Source: Marinobacter sp. X15-166B (GTDB taxonomy: Bacteria; Pseudomonadota; Gammaproteobacteria; Pseudomonadales; Oleiphilaceae). From it: a stretch of 64,000 bases of DNA. Where the stretch lies: positions 1,313,044 through 1,377,043 of the forward strand of contig NZ_MEIY01000001.1 of NCBI RefSeq assembly GCF_001752365.1. Direction: 5' to 3'. Position numbers and translations under genes: made by a program. This document shows positions 27,037 to 36,924 of this stretch, one piece after another; positions within the stretch are counted from its first letter, which is position 1; every line of letters begins with the position of its first letter. Under the pieces are notes generated by a model. It worked only from the letters and a program-made list of their open reading frames with translations. It was not told the DNA's origin and did not search any database.

Positions 27037-27822
27037 TCAGCCAAACCGGCTGGTCAGAAAGCCGAGCACAATCGTCAGATACTCTTTCGGGCGTTCAGCA
27101 AACCCGTAATGACCGCAGCCGTCGATGACGTGAAATTCACTGTCGGGCACCATTTCGGCCATCTTGCGCATACCGTCGGCGGTACAGGCGGGATCTTCCG
27201 CACCCGCAACCAGCAACGTGGGCACCGGAATTTTCTGCAACGCGGGCCGGCTGTCGTAGGCGGAAATCGCGCGGATGGAATTGGCGAAGGTTTCCGTCTT
27301 CATGGACAGGATGACGTCAAACACCTGATCGACCAGTTCACCCTGGGCGCCGTCTGCCATCATGTGGGTGATCAGCGGGCGGGCGTATTCAGCGACCGAT
27401 ACCCCATTCTCGATCGGCTCCAGCCGCTCTTTCAGGTAAATGGCCTGGTCTTCGGGTGTGCGCGCCACGAACCCGGGCGACCCGGCGGACAGAATCACGG
27501 CTGACAGGTCGGAAGAGCGGGATGCAACCAGCGGCGCAATCAAGGCCCCCATCGAGTGACCCAGCAATACGTTGACCGCAGTCTTTTCTTTGTCAATCAG
27601 AGCCTCCGCCGCTTCGGCAAAGCACTCAATGGTCGCCTCCGCTGCCGGAGCCGACTCCCCGTACCCCGGACAGTCCCAGACCACCACGCGGTAATGGGCA
27701 GCCGCCAGTTTGGTAGCCAGGTCGTCAAAATATCGGCCGTCCCCGTATGCGCCGTGCAAAAGGAATACGGTCTTGTCCCCGGACCCGTAGGTTCTGTAGT
27801 TCGGTAATGGGTTATTCGTCAT
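27037..27822 (-). CDS. alpha/beta hydrolase
   Basis: 261 residues, canonical alpha/beta-hydrolase fold: oxyanion LLHGAYGDGR near residue 22, nucleophile elbow GHSMG with serine near position 90, acid in VAGAEDPAC and histidine in DGCGHYGFAERP near the C-terminus. Its overall shape resembles enol-lactone or C-C hydrolases and esterases of catabolic operons, but the reaction cannot be assigned. Second gene of the long leftward operon, between another hydrolase and tctC-4. Confidence 0.85.
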   Translation of the reverse strand: MTNNPLPNYRTYGSGDKTVFLLHGAYGDGRYFDDLATKLAAAHYRVVVWDCPGYGESAPAAEATIECFAEAAEALIDKEKTAVNVLLGHSMGALIAPLVASRSSDLSAVILSAGSPGFVARTPEDQAIYLKERLEPIENGVSVAEYARPLITHMMADGAQGELVDQVFDVILSMKTETFANSIRAISAYDSRPALQKIPVPTLLVAGAEDPACTADGMRKMAEMVPDSEFHVIDGCGHYGFAERPKEYLTIVLGFLTSRFG

Positions 27823-27891
27823 GTGTCGTTTCTCCGTAAGGTCATCACTGCCGGGTTATCGGGCACCGGCAGTGATGTGCTGCGCGCGCAA

Positions 27892-28587
27892 TCAGAAGCT
27901 TTGCTGAGCCCAATCGTTAATGATTCCGGCCAACTCTTCAGGAGCTTCTGCCGGGAGCATGTGCCCCGTGGTGGGTATTTCGTGATAGACCGCACCGACA
28001 CGCTCTGCCATTGCCTTCTGCTTGGCAGTCGGAATGACCACGTCGTTATCGGCGGCCACGACCAGTTTCGGTTTCGGGAAAGCCGCAAACGCCGCCTCCC
28101 GGTTGGGGCGACTGCCCATGGCCAGCTGATGGGCGGCGAAACGCTCGACCCCATACTCGGCCACTTCCCGCTCGCGGTTCGCCATCAGATCGTCCCGCTT
28201 CAGGTTGTCCGGGTGGTAGGCGCGCGCGGTGGCACCGGCGGCGATTTTCAGATACCCGCCATTACGGGCCTCTTCCACTCGGCCGGCGCGGGCCTGGGCC
28301 ACTTCCGGAGAATCGCTGCCATCGGTGCTGTTGACCAGAACCACACCCTGGATGCGCTCGGGAGCCAGCGCCATGAGTGATAAAGCCACCATGCCACCAA
28401 ACGAGTGGCCCACGACCACAAACTCACTGTCGTCGGCGGGTAACAGCGTCTTGGCCAGCTCCTCGACATCGGCGATCGGCGGACAATCAACCGCCACACA
28501 CTCGTGACCGGCTTCGCGCAGCGCCGCACATACAGGTGCCCATGTATTCTGGGTATTGTTTACACCTGGAACGAAAAGAAATTTCAC
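27892..28587 (-). CDS. alpha/beta hydrolase
   Basis: 231 residues: the N-terminal strand MKFLFVPGVNNTQNTW replaces the common HG oxyanion motif, nucleophile elbow VVVGHSFGG with serine near 62, acid in VVAADNDVVIP and histidine in TTGHMLPAEAP. Similar small hydrolases include esterases and hydroxynitrile-lyase-like enzymes; the function is open. It is the first gene of the long operon, with a well-formed promoter about 65 bases upstream that matches the promoter of the second oxygenase gene at 38.7 kb. Confidence 0.83.
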   Translation of the reverse strand: MKFLFVPGVNNTQNTWAPVCAALREAGHECVAVDCPPIADVEELAKTLLPADDSEFVVVGHSFGGMVALSLMALAPERIQGVVLVNSTDGSDSPEVAQARAGRVEEARNGGYLKIAAGATARAYHPDNLKRDDLMANREREVAEYGVERFAAHQLAMGSRPNREAAFAAFPKPKLVVAADNDVVIPTAKQKAMAERVGAVYHEIPTTGHMLPAEAPEELAGIINDWAQQSF

Positions 28588-28649
28588 GTGGATTCCCCTA
28601 TTTAATTGGAGTCTTTTTTGTGCTTCGTGAACGCAGAGATGATTTGGGC

Positions 28650-28678
28650 AAATTAATACGATTAACTACCTATGTCAA
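28650..28678 (-). promoter_or_regulatory. Promoter of the hydrolase-tctC-ALDH-SDR-tctBA operon
   Basis: On the minus strand: -35 TTGACA (28673-28678), 17-base spacer beginning TAGGTAGT, -10 TAATTT (28650-28655). The stretch TTGACATAGGTAGT is identical to that at 38506-38519 in front of the second oxygenase, and similarity continues through the spacer and -10 region. Confidence 0.75.
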
Positions 28679-28755
28679 GATTTGGTTATACAATCTTTGG
28701 TATTCGAAATTATCCCCGCAATTCCCGAACCAGCGGTTTGAAAACTGCGTTTGGC

Positions 28756-28784
28756 GGGCAGCAGCGCCGTCGGCACCGCTGCCC
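28756..28784. terminator. Stem-loop after oxygenase copy 1
   Basis: Arms GGGCAGC / GCTGCCC with a 15-base loop, 15 bases beyond the oxygenase stop. A TTTT tract follows it only on the plus strand, so its role as a terminator for the minus-strand gene is doubtful. Confidence 0.35.
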
Positions 28785-28798
28785 TTTTGTGAGAGCGG

Positions 28799-30286
28799 TC
28801 AGACCCGCTCCCCATCGATTCGATCCCCTTCAATCCAGCAGGTGTGGTTACCAATGGGCACACGCTCGGGCAGGATGATCCGTGCGACAGGACCCTGACT
28901 GATGTCCTTGGCATCCAGAATCACACACTCGGAACGGTTCTCGATCATGTCGGTCACGATGGTGATCACGTAACCGTCGTCTTCTTCAACCGCACCTTTG
29001 CGCAGCCCCACCTGAACCTCGCCCCCGGTGCGGCCTTCACCGTATTCGTAGCGCTGATGACTGTTGGTGAGCAGGTCGTACTTTTTGAGCCCTCTCATCC
29101 AGTAAGGCTTGTCACCAAACAAGGCGTTGTAGCTGTAACGGTACGGCTTGCCCACGTATTCGTTGTTCACCGTGGGAAACTCGGTGACTTCGTCGTCCAG
29201 GTATTCCTCGTGGGTCTTCCCGGTCTTCAGATTGAACGTCCAGCGGTGCATGCGGTACTGGGTAGCCCCCTTGTCAAACTGGTTCATCATCTTGTCAATC
29301 GCCCGGTCGTCCTGCTTGCCCACCGCCGGCTTGCGCGGGTTGGTGGTGATGCAGCCTTCCATCACCACGCAATCACCTTTCTCATAGCAGTTGGACAGGT
29401 GCAGGATGAAGCAGGGGGTGGCCTCAAACCATTTCACGTCGTCGTTGGTACCGTGGCGTGGAATGACACCAAAGCGCGCCGGCATCTCGTTAAAGAAGGT
29501 GACCTTACGCTCCCCCTTGGCCAGCAGCTCCGGATCAAAAATAAACGGCAGGTCGTGCAGAATGGAGTAATTTTTGGTGACGCCGATGTCGTGGGGCCAG
29601 CGAATGCCCGGCAGTTCGATCGGCACGTAATGTTTCAGGTTGCTGTTGCTGTCCAGCACCCCGTAATGCATGTACGGGGGGCGCTCACTGAAGTTGAAGA
29701 ACATCAGTTCGCCGGTGTCGTTGTCCACCTTGTAATGGGAGCAGATGCCACCGTGCTCGGCGATGGTCAGGTTCCAGTGGTCCGGTTCGGTCATTTCGAG
29801 GGTACGCGGATCCAGACGGTTCAGCTCGCTGCACTGCGACATACTCGCAATCAGTTTGCCGGCATGACAGATCACATCGGTACCGGCGTTGTCTTTCATC
29901 GCACCGATGCTGCCCCAGCCACGACGGTTGCCCAAATGGGGTTCCAGCATGCCCGGCCACAACGACCTGCCCGCCGCCTGCTCCGCCAGGAACCCGGTGG
30001 TGCGCACGAACCGGTTGCGGTACTCGGCCTTGCCATCCTCGAAGTGGATCGCGTGGATCATGCCGTCGCCGTCAAAGGTGTGGTAGACACCGATAGGCTC
30101 ATGGACCTGGTTGTGACCGTTGCGCATGAAAATTCCGTGCAGATCTTTCGGAATTTCGCCAATGACTTCCAGAGAGTCAGTGGTCGCCGTGTATTCCTTA
30201 CCAATCGACTGGAAGTGGTCCAGCAGAAACGGATTGGTGTTGTCTTCATGAATGGTAATCTTAATTTCGTTTTCGAGCTTTAACAT
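28799..30286 (-). CDS. carotenoid/lignostilbene oxygenase family (RPE65-like) protein, copy 1
   Basis: About 495 residues. The four iron-binding histidines of the seven-blade propeller are visible near H184 (CSHYKVD), H232 (WPHDIGV), H296 (FILHLSN) and H481 (IGNHTCW), with EIPKDLHGIFMRNGHN and HTFDGDGMIHAIHF near the N-terminus. Enzymes of this family cleave a conjugated C=C bond (carotenoids, stilbenes, isoeugenol) with O2 to give aldehydes or ketones; the substrate here is not known. The frame reaches 30292 through a TTG, but AAAAAGG sits 7 bases before the ATG at 30286 and the paralogue at 38695 starts equivalently. Nearly identical to copy 2 in long stretches. Confidence 0.92.
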   Translation of the reverse strand: MLKLENEIKITIHEDNTNPFLLDHFQSIGKEYTATTDSLEVIGEIPKDLHGIFMRNGHNQVHEPIGVYHTFDGDGMIHAIHFEDGKAEYRNRFVRTTGFLAEQAAGRSLWPGMLEPHLGNRRGWGSIGAMKDNAGTDVICHAGKLIASMSQCSELNRLDPRTLEMTEPDHWNLTIAEHGGICSHYKVDNDTGELMFFNFSERPPYMHYGVLDSNSNLKHYVPIELPGIRWPHDIGVTKNYSILHDLPFIFDPELLAKGERKVTFFNEMPARFGVIPRHGTNDDVKWFEATPCFILHLSNCYEKGDCVVMEGCITTNPRKPAVGKQDDRAIDKMMNQFDKGATQYRMHRWTFNLKTGKTHEEYLDDEVTEFPTVNNEYVGKPYRYSYNALFGDKPYWMRGLKKYDLLTNSHQRYEYGEGRTGGEVQVGLRKGAVEEDDGYVITIVTDMIENRSECVILDAKDISQGPVARIILPERVPIGNHTCWIEGDRIDGERV

Positions 30287-30355
30287 TGTCAAACCTTTTT
30301 GTTATTTCGACTTAACTAAACGACGTTCACCACAGGGGTGGTCAGCGTGTACCGA

Positions 30356-30679
30356 TCAGCTCACCCGATCAGGCCAGCGCTTGTTTTCGGCGTCGGGTTC
30401 CTGCATGCCGCGCTGGAACCCGACGCCACTTCCGTAAGCACCGGCACAACCGGCGCTTGCATAAATTGCCATGGCCACCGGATCGGTCGGGGCCGCTGCA
30501 AGAAATGGGTAGGTGATTTCGGATTGGTCAGGGAAGGCAGAACGCGCCGGTCTGTCGGCTGCGCCACCGGCAGCATAAGGGACGCTCAGCCCACTCGGGC
30601 GCTCGGGGAAACCCTGCGCAGAAGCACAAACGGAAACGACTGAAAAGAAAACTGCCGCCAGGGCGGTGTAGGTGCTCAT
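30356..30679 (-). pseudogene. Decayed TctC-family binding protein (copy 5 remnant)
   Basis: A 107-residue open frame that looks like the two ends of a TctC gene. The start is a signal peptide (ALAAVFFSVVSVCASAQ) followed by FPERPSGLSVPYAAGGAADRPARS, like the pocket entrance of the intact copies. The end (DPVAMAIYASAGCAGAYGSG, GMQEPDAENKRW) resembles the C-terminal DDP-V--FY-SAGLP--Y--G and RSAENKRLL of the others, then runs out of frame. The ~200-residue middle is missing. It lies upstream of oxygenase copy 1 on the same strand, so an intact TctC-oxygenase pair may once have existed here. Confidence 0.6.
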
Positions 30680-30951
30680 ACTCTCTGCTCTTTGTTGTTC
30701 GCTTATTGATCAGGCCAGAGGTTTGGTACATTTATTTTTATATATAACTCTTTTTCTATATAGAGGCATTCTCGCCGCGATGTCAACCCCTTTCAATCGG
30801 GGAGTTTCTGCATTACTTTGGCTCCAGAGCGGGCGCCCCGGCGCAGACCATCAGACCGCTCCAGGCACGCTGCAGGTTGCTAATTTTTTCAGTCCGAGCT
30901 CTACAGGCAACATCGACAGAGAGCGTTTTTTGCACAGGTACGGGGGTTCCG

Positions 30952-31848
30952 ATGAATCGACAAGACATTGAATTTAAAGTGGATACAGGCGTAATCCGGG
31001 GCTGGTTTTACCTTCCCGACGAGACCCGCGAGACAGTCCCGTCGCCCTGCATTGTCATGGCCCACGGCTACGCCGCGACCAAGGACATGGGCCTGGACCG
31101 GTTTGCCCGGTCCTTTGCCGGGGCTGGCTTTGCCGTGCTGGTGTTCGATTATCAGGGGCTGGGTGCCAGCACCGGGCTGACGCGCCAGCACATTGACCCG
31201 TTCCGTCAGGTGGACGATTACCGCCACGCCATCACCTACGCCACCAGCCGTCCGGAAGTGGACCGCAACCGCATCGGTGTCTGGGGAACCAGTTACAGCG
31301 GCGGCCATGTGCTGATGCTGGCCGCCACCGACAAACGGGTTAAATGTGTGGTCTCCCAGGTGCCCACCATCAGTGGCAGCAAAGCCTTCAAACGCCGCAT
31401 GACCCCGGACAGCGCGCAAGTGCTCGAAGCCGCGTTTGCGCAGGAACGCCTCGACCTGCTGGACGGAAAGCCCGCCACCATGCGTACCCTGGTGTCCACA
31501 CAGGCCGCCGACAACCCGGTCTATTCCCATCCGGACGCCGTGGCCTGGTATCTGGATCAAGGCAAGCAATCCCCCACCTGGGTCAACGGGGTGACCTTGC
31601 AATCCATGGAACTGTTCCGCGCGTACGAGCCGGGGTGTTACATCGGTGAAATCAGTCCCGCGCCGCTGCTCATCGTGGTCGCGGAAAACGACCAGATCAC
31701 CCCCACCGATCTGGCGCTGGAGGCCTACGAGGCGGCCGGGCTCCCAAAGAAACTGGTAACCATTCCGGGGGGGCACTTCACCCCCTACGACGAATCGTTC
31801 CCTGAAGCCAGCAAGGCCGCATGCGCGTGGTTCACCGAACACCTGTGA
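30952..31848 (+). CDS. alpha/beta hydrolase (DUF1100/X-Pro peptidase-like, polyketide-hydrolase type)
   Basis: 298 residues. Oxyanion motif VMAHGYAATKDMGLDRFARSF, the FDYQGLGASTG segment, nucleophile elbow GVWGTSYSGGH with serine near 114, acid in VVAENDQITP and histidine in IPGGHFTPYDE at the C-terminus. Family members hydrolyse C-C, ester or amide bonds of aromatic and other xenobiotics; the substrate is unknown. The open frame extends to 30877, but GGGGG lies 5 bases before the ATG at 30952. Divergent from the TctC remnant and oxygenase 1; the ~270-base gap is AT-rich with CTATATAG-type dyads around 30740-30765. Confidence 0.85.
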   Translation: MNRQDIEFKVDTGVIRGWFYLPDETRETVPSPCIVMAHGYAATKDMGLDRFARSFAGAGFAVLVFDYQGLGASTGLTRQHIDPFRQVDDYRHAITYATSRPEVDRNRIGVWGTSYSGGHVLMLAATDKRVKCVVSQVPTISGSKAFKRRMTPDSAQVLEAAFAQERLDLLDGKPATMRTLVSTQAADNPVYSHPDAVAWYLDQGKQSPTWVNGVTLQSMELFRAYEPGCYIGEISPAPLLIVVAENDQITPTDLALEAYEAAGLPKKLVTIPGGHFTPYDESFPEASKAACAWFTEHL

Positions 31849-31931
31849 GGCGCACCTTGCGCCCATAACCATGGGCAACCGGTTGCCGGAGCAAAACCCG
31901 AAATCGGCGTTGCTCCGGCACCGTCCGCTGT

Positions 31932-33446
<1,515 letters not shown>

Positions 33447-33571
33447 GGTGGTCCTTCCTGCCAAAATAAAATGTAGAACCCCAGTCTAGAAGTTGCGGCG
33501 GCTAAAACAATATCGCTACACTGAACGAACTGTTTAGTATTTTGAACAATCAATCGGGAATCTTGTGAAAT

Positions 33572-34549
33572 ATGGAAGCGCAAACCAGGCACCGCCTGTG
33601 GACTCACCTGCACTGGTTGACGGTCCTGGCAGAACAGGGCACCTACACCGCGGCGGCCAGCCGTCTGGGGGTCAGCAAAGCCTCCATGAGCCAGCACATC
33701 ACCGAACTTGAGCGCCTTGCGGGTTTGCCTCTGGTACAACGCACCACCCGCAGCGTCCGGCTGACCGAAGCGGGGCAGCAACTGGTGGACGGCATTAAAA
33801 TGCCGTTCGACCAGATTTTCAGCCACTTTGCCCGGGTCAGTGATCTGGCCGATGAGCCGAGCGGAAAACTCCGGGTGACCGCACCGGTCGCCTTTGCCCG
33901 ACAGCAGTTGCTGACCCCGATTGCCGATTTTCTGGCCACCTATCCGGGGGTGCGCATCGAACTGGATCTGTCTGACCGTCTGAGTTCACTGGCCATGGAG
34001 GGGTTCGATCTGGCCATCCGCCACACCCACGCTCCGCCCGACACTCACGTGGCCTGGTTGCTCAGCCACACCCGGTCCGTGTTGGTAGCCAGCCCCAGCT
34101 ATCTGGAGCGCAGCGCCCCGCTGACACACCCCAACGAGCTGAGCCGTCATGCCTGCCTGCACTATCCCCGGCCCGGCGGTGATACGGTGTGGCATTTCGT
34201 GCAAACCAACCAAGACGCGGGTTCTCGGGCGGACCCCCTCACCGTGCCGGTTTCGGGCCCCTTCTCGGCGAACAACAGCGAGGCGCTGCGAGACGCCGCA
34301 GGCGCGGGGCTGGGGTTGGCGGTGATACCGGATTTCAGTGCCCAACGGGCGCTGGCGACCGGCGCCTTGACGGAGGTGCTGCCAGAATGGAAGCCGGTGG
34401 AGTCTTTCGCAGAACAGCTATACGCCATCCGCCCTTACGCCGCCCACGTCCCCCGGGCGGTCGGTTTGCTGGTGCAGTTCCTGCGCACCCGGTTCGCCAG
34501 CGGATTCAGCCACGCACCGGCGGAACGCGCCGCCGAGTCAGTTACGTAA
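33572..34549 (+). CDS. LysR-family transcriptional regulator
   Basis: 325 residues. N-terminal helix-turn-helix LTVLAEQGTYTAAASRLGVSKASMSQHITELERL and an effector-binding domain from about residue 95 (GKLRVTAPVAFARQQL). The pattern resembles the DsdC/AaeR-like LysR group that acts on neighbouring dehydrogenase or efflux genes. Divergent from mmsA (gap of about 125 bases) and overlapping the convergent MFS gene by 12 bases, so mmsA is the likely target. Confidence 0.88.
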   Translation: MEAQTRHRLWTHLHWLTVLAEQGTYTAAASRLGVSKASMSQHITELERLAGLPLVQRTTRSVRLTEAGQQLVDGIKMPFDQIFSHFARVSDLADEPSGKLRVTAPVAFARQQLLTPIADFLATYPGVRIELDLSDRLSSLAMEGFDLAIRHTHAPPDTHVAWLLSHTRSVLVASPSYLERSAPLTHPNELSRHACLHYPRPGGDTVWHFVQTNQDAGSRADPLTVPVSGPFSANNSEALRDAAGAGLGLAVIPDFSAQRALATGALTEVLPEWKPVESFAEQLYAIRPYAAHVPRAVGLLVQFLRTRFASGFSHAPAERAAESVT

Positions 34550-35989
34550 CCGCGACACCGGCAGCAACATGGCGATGAGCGCCACCGCCATAAACAGCCA
34601 GGCGATGCTGAATTCCGACAGGGGCAGCAGTTGGGCCGACACCCCCTCGGTTTTGGTGATGAGCAGCGCAATGATATTGATCCCGTAGGCGCCGCCCACC
34701 TGACGGACAAAGCTGATGGTGGCGGAGCCATCACTGAGTTCGTCCGGGCTGAGCTGGTTCAACGCCCCGGTGGATACGGAGGGCAGCAACAACCCCATGC
34801 CCAACCGGCTGACCACCGCACAGGTGGCCAGATACACAAAGCTGGTCCCCACCGCGCTCTGGGAAAAAAACAGCGCCGACACCACCACCAGCACCATACC
34901 CGCAAGCAACAGGTTGCGGGAGAGCATGATGTCGGTGAGCCGGCTGCCCAGTAACAGGGTGGCGCCGAGCACCACCCCGGCCGGTAACATCAGCAGGCCG
35001 GCATCCGTCGGGGTGTACGCAAGAGCGGTCTGAGAAAATACCGGTATCAGGTAGGTGGTCCCGTACATCGTAAGCCCCAGTCCCAGGGCGCCACAACTGG
35101 CGTATAGAAACTGCCGGCGGAACAGCAGGGCCAGATTGAGCAACGGATGCGCCACCCACCGTTCGTAGACCACAAACGCCACCAGACTGACCAGTGACAA
35201 ACCCAGCAGGATAATGCTGCGGGCCGTCCAAAGCGGGTGGTATTGCAGGTCATTCAGCATATACAGACTGATAACCAGCACCGCCGACAAGAGCGCACAT
35301 CCCACAAAATCAAACCGGTAGCGTTGCTCGCGAGGGCCTTTGACCGGCAGAAAATACCAAGCGAGCACGGCCGCCATCAAGGTCACCGGCACCGGGGCGT
35401 AAAACACGTAGCGCCAGCTGAAATAATCAACCAGAAACCCACCGATGACCGGTCCCAGCGCCGGCGCCAGGACAATGCCAAAGCCGTAAAACCCCAGCAC
35501 GGTGCCCCGCTGCTGGGGCGGAAACACCCGGAACACCAGAAATATCGACATGGGTTGCATCAGCCCCGCGAGCGCGCCCAGCACCAGCCGCGACACCAAC
35601 AGCTGCCCGGTATGCTGACTGAGCCCGCCGACCACAGAGGCCACGGAAAACAACAGCACGGAGATGAGGGTCGCACGACGGATACCCACGTGGTCCAGCA
35701 CCCAGGTGGCGCACAACATGGAGACGGTCATGGCGGCCAGGTAGCCGGTCGCCAGCCAGTGAACTTCCCCCTGGCTCAGGTTGAAAGTCACCATGATGTC
35801 GGCCAGCGCCACATTGATCGAAGTCGCGCTGAGGACCGTAGCCATGGTCGTGACCATCACGGTAAGCAGGGCATACCAGCGCCAGCGACTGCCATAGCGA
35901 TGTTGCAGCGCCGCAACGCTGTATCTGCTCACAGCACTGCCGGAGACTGGCGGTTTCACTGCGGGGCGGTTATCCATATTTTCACACAC
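34538..35989 (-). CDS. DHA2-family (EmrB/QacA-type) MFS multidrug exporter
   Basis: 483 residues with about 14 transmembrane segments. Signatures are visible: MVTTMATVLSATSINVALADIM (helix 1, D-x2-I-V-N-V-like), VHWLATGYLAAMTVSMLCATW in helix 2, RVFPPQQRGTVLGFYGFGIVLAPALGPVIGGFLVDYFSW (antiporter motif C). It exports lipophilic compounds against a proton gradient. Divergent from the padR gene; PadR-family proteins commonly control adjacent exporters, so it probably protects the cell from aromatic substrates. Confidence 0.88.
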   Translation of the reverse strand: MCENMDNRPAVKPPVSGSAVSRYSVAALQHRYGSRWRWYALLTVMVTTMATVLSATSINVALADIMVTFNLSQGEVHWLATGYLAAMTVSMLCATWVLDHVGIRRATLISVLLFSVASVVGGLSQHTGQLLVSRLVLGALAGLMQPMSIFLVFRVFPPQQRGTVLGFYGFGIVLAPALGPVIGGFLVDYFSWRYVFYAPVPVTLMAAVLAWYFLPVKGPREQRYRFDFVGCALLSAVLVISLYMLNDLQYHPLWTARSIILLGLSLVSLVAFVVYERWVAHPLLNLALLFRRQFLYASCGALGLGLTMYGTTYLIPVFSQTALAYTPTDAGLLMLPAGVVLGATLLLGSRLTDIMLSRNLLLAGMVLVVVSALFFSQSAVGTSFVYLATCAVVSRLGMGLLLPSVSTGALNQLSPDELSDGSATISFVRQVGGAYGINIIALLITKTEGVSAQLLPLSEFSIAWLFMAVALIAMLLPVSRLRN

Positions 35990-36016
35990 GCCTGTTTTGA
36001 CGCTATTTCTAGCGAT

Positions 36017-36065
36017 ATAGGTAGGGAAGCGCTAGAATCGGCGTAATTGTCGGTAAGATACCTAC
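36017..36065. promoter_or_regulatory. Candidate PadR operator between exporter and padR
   Basis: ATAGGTAG at 36017-36024 and its near mirror GTAGGTAT (minus strand, 36058-36065) face each other across 33 bases in the divergent gap. The TAGGTA core is also found in the promoters at 28650-28678 and 38506-38534. Confidence 0.55.
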
Positions 36066-36132
36066 TTTCTGCGTTATTATTGGAGCAGATCAGTAAGTAA
36101 CCGCTACGCTGTATTCATATACGGGCCTATAT

Positions 36133-36714
36133 ATGATCTTCAATACAACAACCTATCTGGTCTTGGGTATTCTGCTGCGCGAGCCCCGTTCCGGGTACGA
36201 TATCGTCAAGGAGCTGGCTTCGTTCAGACCGGCAAAATCCAGTCAGATCTATCCGATTCTCAGCAAGCTCGAGAAAAATGGTTACGCCAGCAGCAGTCAG
36301 GTGTTACAGACCGGCAGACCCAATAAAAAAGTCTATTCGGTGACCTCCAGCGGCAAGGAAAAGCTGAAAAAATGGCTGGACACCTCTCCGGAACCTCCCG
36401 TGATCCGCGACGACTTCCTGTCGATGATTTTCTCCGTGTGGATTAAAGAGCCGGAAACCCTCGAACGGCTGGTGCTGCAGCGGCTGGATTACCTGACCGA
36501 ACGGCTGCAATACTTCACTGACCGCCAACAGACCCTGGAAACCGCCTTTCCCAGCGAAATCCGCAATTTTTACAGCTGGCACCACAGCAATTACCTGCTG
36601 ACCCGGCGGCGCATTGCCGTCACCAAAGAAGACATCAAATGGTGCAAGGAGGTTCTGGAAGAGCCCGCCATTGCCTGGAAACGCGCTCAGGCAGAACCAC
36701 CCTCTCCGGTTTGA
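36133..36714 (+). CDS. PadR-family transcriptional regulator
   Basis: 193 residues. The N-terminal winged helix TYLVLGILLREPRSGYDIVKELA and SSQIYPILSKLEKNGYASSS matches PadR, followed by RPNKKVYSVTSSGKEKLKKWL for the wing and a C-terminal helical PadR_C dimerisation region (about residues 90-180). The prototype PadR represses a phenolic-acid decarboxylase and releases DNA on phenolate binding. Here it is divergent from a DHA2 exporter and sits midway between the two oxygenase genes. Its TAGGTA-containing upstream repeats recur in the oxygenase-2 and long-operon promoters. Confidence 0.88.
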   Translation: MIFNTTTYLVLGILLREPRSGYDIVKELASFRPAKSSQIYPILSKLEKNGYASSSQVLQTGRPNKKVYSVTSSGKEKLKKWLDTSPEPPVIRDDFLSMIFSVWIKEPETLERLVLQRLDYLTERLQYFTDRQQTLETAFPSEIRNFYSWHHSNYLLTRRRIAVTKEDIKWCKEVLEEPAIAWKRAQAEPPSPV

Positions 36715-36867
36715 TCCACCGGTGCGACTCGCCGGCCGCGAGTATTAGCCTCCCCCGGTTGTTCGCCCTGCCCTGACCGGCAACCGGCCCCTTGGGGGCC
36801 AGGCGCCGCTGTTGCCCTGCAAACCCTGCCGTTGGGCACCGTCACCGGTTACGCGGGCAGCGCACAC

Positions 36868-36897
36868 AAAAAACCCCGAAAGGAGACCTTTCGGGGA
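36868..36897 (-). terminator. Rho-independent terminator of the porin gene
   Basis: On the minus strand: arms CCCCGAAAGG / CCTTTCGGGG with a 3-base loop, then TTTTTT. Located 28 bases after the porin stop. Confidence 0.9.
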
Positions 36898-36924
36898 AAG
36901 AGAAGACAACAATTCAGCGTCGGC

